NCBI GenBank assembly: GCA_016987375.1
Contig: PJRA01000302.1
Coordinates: forward strand, 88,194-111,178
Length of the DNA: 22,985 nt
Direction: 5' to 3'
Origin: Brachionus koreanus
Taxonomy: Eukaryota > Rotifera > Eurotatoria > Ploima > Brachionidae
Under the pieces are notes generated by a model. That model saw only the letters and a list, made by a program, of their open reading frames with translations. It did not search any database and was not told the DNA's origin. The first letter of the stretch is position 1. Each line of letters begins with the position of its first letter. A program made the position numbers and the translations under genes. Positions 18,639 through 22,985 of the stretch are shown here, one piece after another.

Positions 18639-20536
18639 AAATTTGAAAAAAAAATTTTTTTTTTATTGTCTATTTTCTTATTTTAAAATAATTATTATTT
18701 TTTTGAGAACTCGATTTTTTGTTTTTCAAGCAATTAAATTACACTTATATAAGCTTTATTTAGGTCTTAAAAAAACGAGATAAGCGTACCATTTAAGAGT
18801 TATCTTCAAAGAATGTTCATTTTTTTTATTTTTATTGCACATGGGAAAAAATGTGAATTCTTAAAAAATAGTCGATTTTAGGCAACAATTTGATTAAGTT
18901 TATAGATTTAGATAAAAAAATAAAAATAAAATAAAATAAAATAATGATTTAAAATAAAAACATGATAAAAAATTAGCATGTGTCTTTGCTTGCATTTAAT
19001 TAAAGATTTAAATGATGTTTTTCTCTTAAAAATTCTTTGCTAGTAAAAAAGTAAAAAATACATGAAAAGTAACATATTATAGATTCAATATTTTTGTTTT
19101 TAGAAGATTTATTTTAGCTCTAAAAATAATGACATGATCTCTTATTATAAATTAATCATCTCTAAAATTATTTTCTAATATTTTGTATCACAAATTGCTT
19201 AATTGAAAAATTATAAAATTAATCAAGTGTTGTAGTTTTCTAAATAGCCACAATACCAACTCTAACCAAGTTAGGTGTCCAAAGTTTCACAGTGCAATAC
19301 TATTATCTAATGAGTTAAGCAAGTCACTAGTATTTAACTATGTGTAAAATATTAGACAACCCAATATAATATGAAAAATGAAGAAATTATAATTTAAAAC
19401 TTATCAATTAATTATTTTTGTTAGTTTTCTTTCTTCTTCTTTTGTTATTTTCTCTACTATTTGTTTGTGCTAGAAGCGGCCATTTAAATATAAAGTTATT
19501 ATTTTAAACTATTTTTTTATTATTTTGTGTTATAACTGCGAACCACCAGAGCCTAACAGGTCTGAATAAATAAATAAAATAAAGGTTTATAACAAAAGTA
19601 AAAAAGTTGACTGAGCTGGTTTAAATGGATCTAACCATTGATTTCTGTTATCATAATTTTGAAAATAGATCCACTTCTTAACAAAAGAAATGATCTTTCT
19701 GTTCATCAAGACAATTTTTAAGTAATTTCCAACATTAATTATTAATTTTTTTAGAATTAAATAAACAAAGAGTTTGACATATTTTGACGAGCATTCAATT
19801 CTGTTTATTTTATGAGTTTTAGAAATACATAGTTGCCACAATAAAGAATATCCAGCCATTTTAAAAGCGTAAAATTTTATGACTTAAAATAATATTATGA
19901 ATTTTGAATAGCTTCATTTGTTTGAAACCTTTCAAACTAAACTACGTAAAGGAATATAAAAGCTCACTTGGAAATGTTTATTTTTATTATGCAAAGTGAT
20001 CAGTGATTAGACATTATATTCAATTTTCAAAAGAGCATAAAATAACTACACTAGACAAAAAAAAATTGCTAGACAAAAAATTATGCTGAAGCATAAATTT
20101 AATAAACCACAATAACCTTTTCTACCCGATAGATTAGTTTAAATTTTTCAGCTAATTAAATATAAATATTTTTAATTAATTTTTATTTATTTTATTTATT
20201 TACAATAAATAGTCAACACACTATTTTTGATAGTTTTCTTCTCTTTTTAAAAACAAAGTCTACACCAAAAAATAAAAAAACAAAAATGTTGAAAAACCAG
20301 CTTCTAATAACTAAAGAACAAAATTAAAATTAAAATGAAAAAAAATACGGGAAAATAAAACGAAAAAAAAAACTTGTTTTATTAACATACAAACCCAGCA
20401 AATAGTCTTTCTCAAAAGCTGTGTCAAAACAAAAAAAAAAAAGAAATATATAATTTAAAATTGTTAAACTAAAATTATACATCACCAAAGAAAAAAAAAA
20501 GAAAAAAAAAACTGATAAAAAGTAGGAAAAACTGAA
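18639..20536. other. AT-rich spacer, A-rich toward the CNC gene
   Basis: No convincing gene is seen. A weak 90-codon minus-strand frame at 19587-19859 has no recognisable features. The last 250 bp (20270-20530) are A-rich on the plus strand and so form the U-rich 3' UTR of the minus-strand CNC gene. A minus-strand AATAAA lies near 20377. Confidence 0.45.
19538..19585 (+). repeat. Possible LINE 3' tail: short hairpin plus AATA repeats
   Basis: A small hairpin (CAGAGCCT facing AGGTCTG, 19547-19564) is directly followed by AATAAATAAATAAAATAAA. A hairpin ending in an A-rich simple repeat is the usual 3' end of many invertebrate non-LTR elements. No reverse transcriptase is recognisable just upstream, so this is tentative. 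Confidence 0.3.
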
Positions 20537-22902
20537 TTAAAATTTTCTCATTTTTTTAATAAAACCGGTATCTTTAAAATCATATGAAATAATTGAATCC
20601 TTTTCATCCTCATCATACAAATCACTATCATCATCTTCATCTTCATCATCGCTCTCGTTGTCAAACGATTTGTCCAAATCACGTTGATTTGAATCATCGG
20701 TCTCATATGATCTAATCTCACTGGTCTGCACCTCTTTGGTATTCAACTGCTCTTTTAAATTGTTTATCGACACAATGGTCGGATCACTGTCATTAAAAGA
20801 ATTGCCAATGGCGTCTTGATACAACTTGTTAAATTTTGCTGTTGCTTCTCTTATCTTATTTAAACAAAAAGAAAAAGTTAGATAAGATTTATTTGAAAAT
20901 AAGACAAAATTTATGTCACCTCATGTTGAAGACTGGCAGTCTCGGCGCACAGAATTGACTTTTTTTGTTCTAGTTTACTAACGCTCTCTTTGAGAGAATC
21001 AATTGAGTCCAACTTGCGCTTTCGACATATTTGCGCAGCTACTTTATTTTTGCCACGACGTCTTATGTCCTTGGCAATCAAGATCTGATCGTTATTCAAC
21101 GACTTGTCTCTAATCAGATCATTAAACTCGTCTGCACTTGTTTCGACTATTTGGCTCAGACTCAATGGAATGCTATTTTCTCTTAATAATTGTTGATCAC
21201 GTGATGCATGCTTCTCGTTTCGTTCCCCATCCGATTTGCTCGAGTTTTTGAGCATTTTTTTGAGCTTGTTCTTGTACGAATAGGGATGATTGATCAACGA
21301 GTCCTCTTCCGAATTGCTAGTAGACAAATAAGTGTGGTTGTGAATGAGCCCACTCAGTGCTGAAGATTGTACACTTGACAAACTGCTTGACGAGTTGGCA
21401 TTATACTTCCAATTTACACTAGCTTGATTTAAATCGCTTTCGGTATCAATCACTTCTTTCTATTTATTTTTTTTTTTTTGTAATAAAAAAAATGATAAAA
21501 ATTTAAATAAAAATATTAAAATTAACACAATGACTCAGCAATTGTTTTATTTTAGTTGGGCAAAAACCAACCTAGGTATAGAGCTTAAATTGGAGAAAAA
21601 ATTTTGTTGAGTCATTGCATAAATTACATAATTTAAAAAATAAAAAAGTGAAAAAATTATTGTTTTTTTTTTTCTCTTACTAACTTTTAATTCAATATCA
21701 TTAAGTAAAATATTTTGTAATTTTTTTGCATTGTCATTGTCAATAGACAACGTAACACTTTGGTTTGATACGTCAAGTGACTTAAAAGTCGTATTCATGT
21801 GATTTAATTTTTGGTTATTGTCCATTAAGTTTACAAGAGCACTTATGTTAAGTTCTTTGGACCTGCTAGGATCAGTTTCGTTTTTTTCCTTTTCATGGGC
21901 TAAAATGGCCTGATCAAGCATGCTTTCAAATTGGACAGTGTCATTGTAAATAGTTTCGTTGGCCAAATAGTTGTTCTCGACCAGCAATGGACTCATTACA
22001 TATGTTTGATTATCATTCAGTTTAGAGAGCATTTTGTCGTCATTTATTTTAATTTGATCATAAATTGGCTCGGAATTTTCGTCCGAAACGACCAGAAGCT
22101 GGTTTAACCAGTTCTCGTCGATCAAGTTGTCCGCGTCCAAGTTGGTCAATGGATCATCCAAGTTGGTCGAGTTTATATTCAGGTTTTCGTTAAGCTTTTC
22201 GAGCTCTTGGTTAATTGAGAGCTGGCTGAGAAACTCGGGTGTCGAGTTTGTACTCGTGTTCAGACCTAAATTGGAGGCAAAGTCCGACGAGTTTAGGCGA
22301 GGTTGCACATACTGCTCGGTCTTGTTAGACTCGTTCGGCATGAGCATTAAGAAATACTCGCCGGTATCTTCCTCAACAATTAGTTTACAGCCTTCGGGTA
22401 TGCGGTTCTGCTCGAACAGATCAGTGGTCGCCAATATGTCCGCATTTTTTTGCGACTCTATGAAAAACTCGACCTGTTTTGATCTGTTCTGGTGGCTGGT
22501 ACTCGACGGCGTAATGCCCAAGTCGATGTCTTGTTGTATTATGGTCTGCAAGTCTATTTCCATTTCAATGTCCTAAAATAATTTCCTAAAAAATAATCTA
22601 AATTAAAATTAAATGTTTTTTAGGTATGGCACCTCTTTGCTGAAAGAATTGTCGTGTAATAGAGTAAGGAGATCCTTTTGAGACGGATTCTGCACAAGGA
22701 GTGAGGCCGGAGCGATTAAATAGCTCAATCGATTGAACAAGATTATCTCGTCCAAATAAGTTTTGGAGCTATTTGAGATAGTGTTGTGCTTAGCTATGAG
22801 GTTGTGAGAGCTAAAAAGATCGACACTCGTATGGCGTAAAACGCTTGCCAGCAATGTTAGCCGAAGTACAGTTTCGAATAGGTTTTTTTTTGGATTTCTC
22901 AT
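20537..22902 (-). CDS. cnc: CNC-type bZIP transcription factor (NFE2L1/CncC/SKN-1 class)
   Basis: Four minus-strand exons, 22902-22633, 22572-21685, 21459-20920 and 20854-20537, with introns of 60, about 225 and 65 bp, give about 671 residues. The exon 2/3 join could instead use the adjacent GTAAG donor with a shifted acceptor, adding one residue. The N-terminus (KKNLFETVLRLTLLASVL) resembles the ER-anchoring segment of NFE2L1. Then come KEDIEMEIDLQ and the low-affinity Keap1 motif DIDLG (105-109), and VEEDTGEYF (about 157-164), equivalent to the high-affinity ETGE motif. A long acidic Asn/Ser-rich activation region follows. The CNC domain spans about 477-520 (IPLSLSQIV, DEFNDLI). The basic region is DIRRRGKNKVAAQ then CRKRKLD, with the invariant Asn at 524. 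A leucine zipper runs across the last intron (LQHE|IREATAKFNKLYQ). The tail is strongly acidic. The class pairs with small Maf proteins at antioxidant response elements and controls stress and proteasome genes. Confidence 0.93.
21531..21540 (-). promoter_or_regulatory. Antioxidant response element (NF-E2/CNC-Maf site) in a cnc intron
   Basis: The plus strand reads ATGACTCAGCA, which fits the ARE consensus RTGAYNNNGCR in full and the NF-E2 site TGACTCAGCA. It lies in the 225-bp second intron of a gene that itself encodes a CNC factor. A second, inverted copy with one change (TGTTGAGTCA, 21605-21614) makes a 14-bp inverted pair about 75 bp apart. Vertebrate Nrf2 is known to be autoregulated through such sites. 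Function here is inference. Confidence 0.45.
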
Positions 22903-22985
22903 CTAAAAATATTTTTTGACAAAAAAAAATATGTAGAAATGTTGCCTAGCATTTAAAGAAGGGCATAGAACATAGGCGAACAATT

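Noticed and set aside
19587..19859. 90-codon minus-strand ORF
   Set aside because: AT-rich codon use with Lys/Ile/Leu repeats, no domain, no promoter or splice support. Likely chance.
22127..22576. 149-codon plus-strand open frame
   Set aside because: It lies antisense to exon 2 of the CNC gene, whose frame has clear family motifs. Its Ser/Lys/Val-rich translation is what an antisense reading would give.
1..22985. CRISPR arrays, tRNA or rRNA genes, bacterial-type operons
   Set aside because: No regular direct-repeat arrays, cloverleaf sequences or rRNA-like blocks were seen. The genes are eukaryotic with introns.

Overview
This is a eukaryotic nuclear window: genes are split by short GT-AG introns (mostly 45-65 bp), there are AATAAA poly(A) signals, and the spacers are extremely AT-rich and full of small inverted-repeat transposons. 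The gene content (SLC17 transporter, CNC-type bZIP factor with Keap1-type degrons, USP, RBR ligase) is animal. The AT richness, tiny introns and retrotransposon relics fit a small invertebrate. A monogonont rotifer such as Brachionus is my best guess, but that is an inference and not proven here.

Layout. 1-877: spacer with palindromes and a TATA box. 878-4427 (+): a von Willebrand A (vWA) protein of about 952 codons in two exons. It has an in-frame TGA at codon 26, and its 691-bp intron holds a 75-bp hairpin transposon. 4428-11144: about 6.7 kb without a credible host gene, a nest of MITEs and foldback elements, one of which carries a retrotransposon gag fragment between its terminal inverted repeats. 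11145-12835 (+): a complete four-exon sialin-type SLC17 transporter. 13175-13669 (+): a small secreted low-complexity protein with a clear TATA box. 15176-15468 (+): a decayed non-LTR reverse transcriptase relic.

15606-18625 is the most interesting block. A free-standing ubiquitin-like protein ending in LPGG plus three residues (-) and a complete eight-exon ubiquitin-specific protease (-) are followed, across a 140-bp divergent promoter with mirror-image TATA elements, by an RBR-type ubiquitin ligase (+). Modifier, deconjugase and ligase therefore sit within 3 kb, suggesting a local ubiquitin-like conjugation module. The Ubl and USP lie 108 bp apart on the same strand with no poly(A) signal between them, so they may share a transcript.

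18639-20536 is AT-rich spacer with a possible LINE 3' tail. 20537-22902 (-) is a complete four-exon CNC bZIP factor (NFE2L1/CncC type). It has an N-terminal ER-anchor-like segment, DLG and DTGE Keap1-binding motifs and the CNC/bZIP DNA-binding domain. An intron of this gene contains a perfect antioxidant-response-element sequence, suggesting autoregulation.
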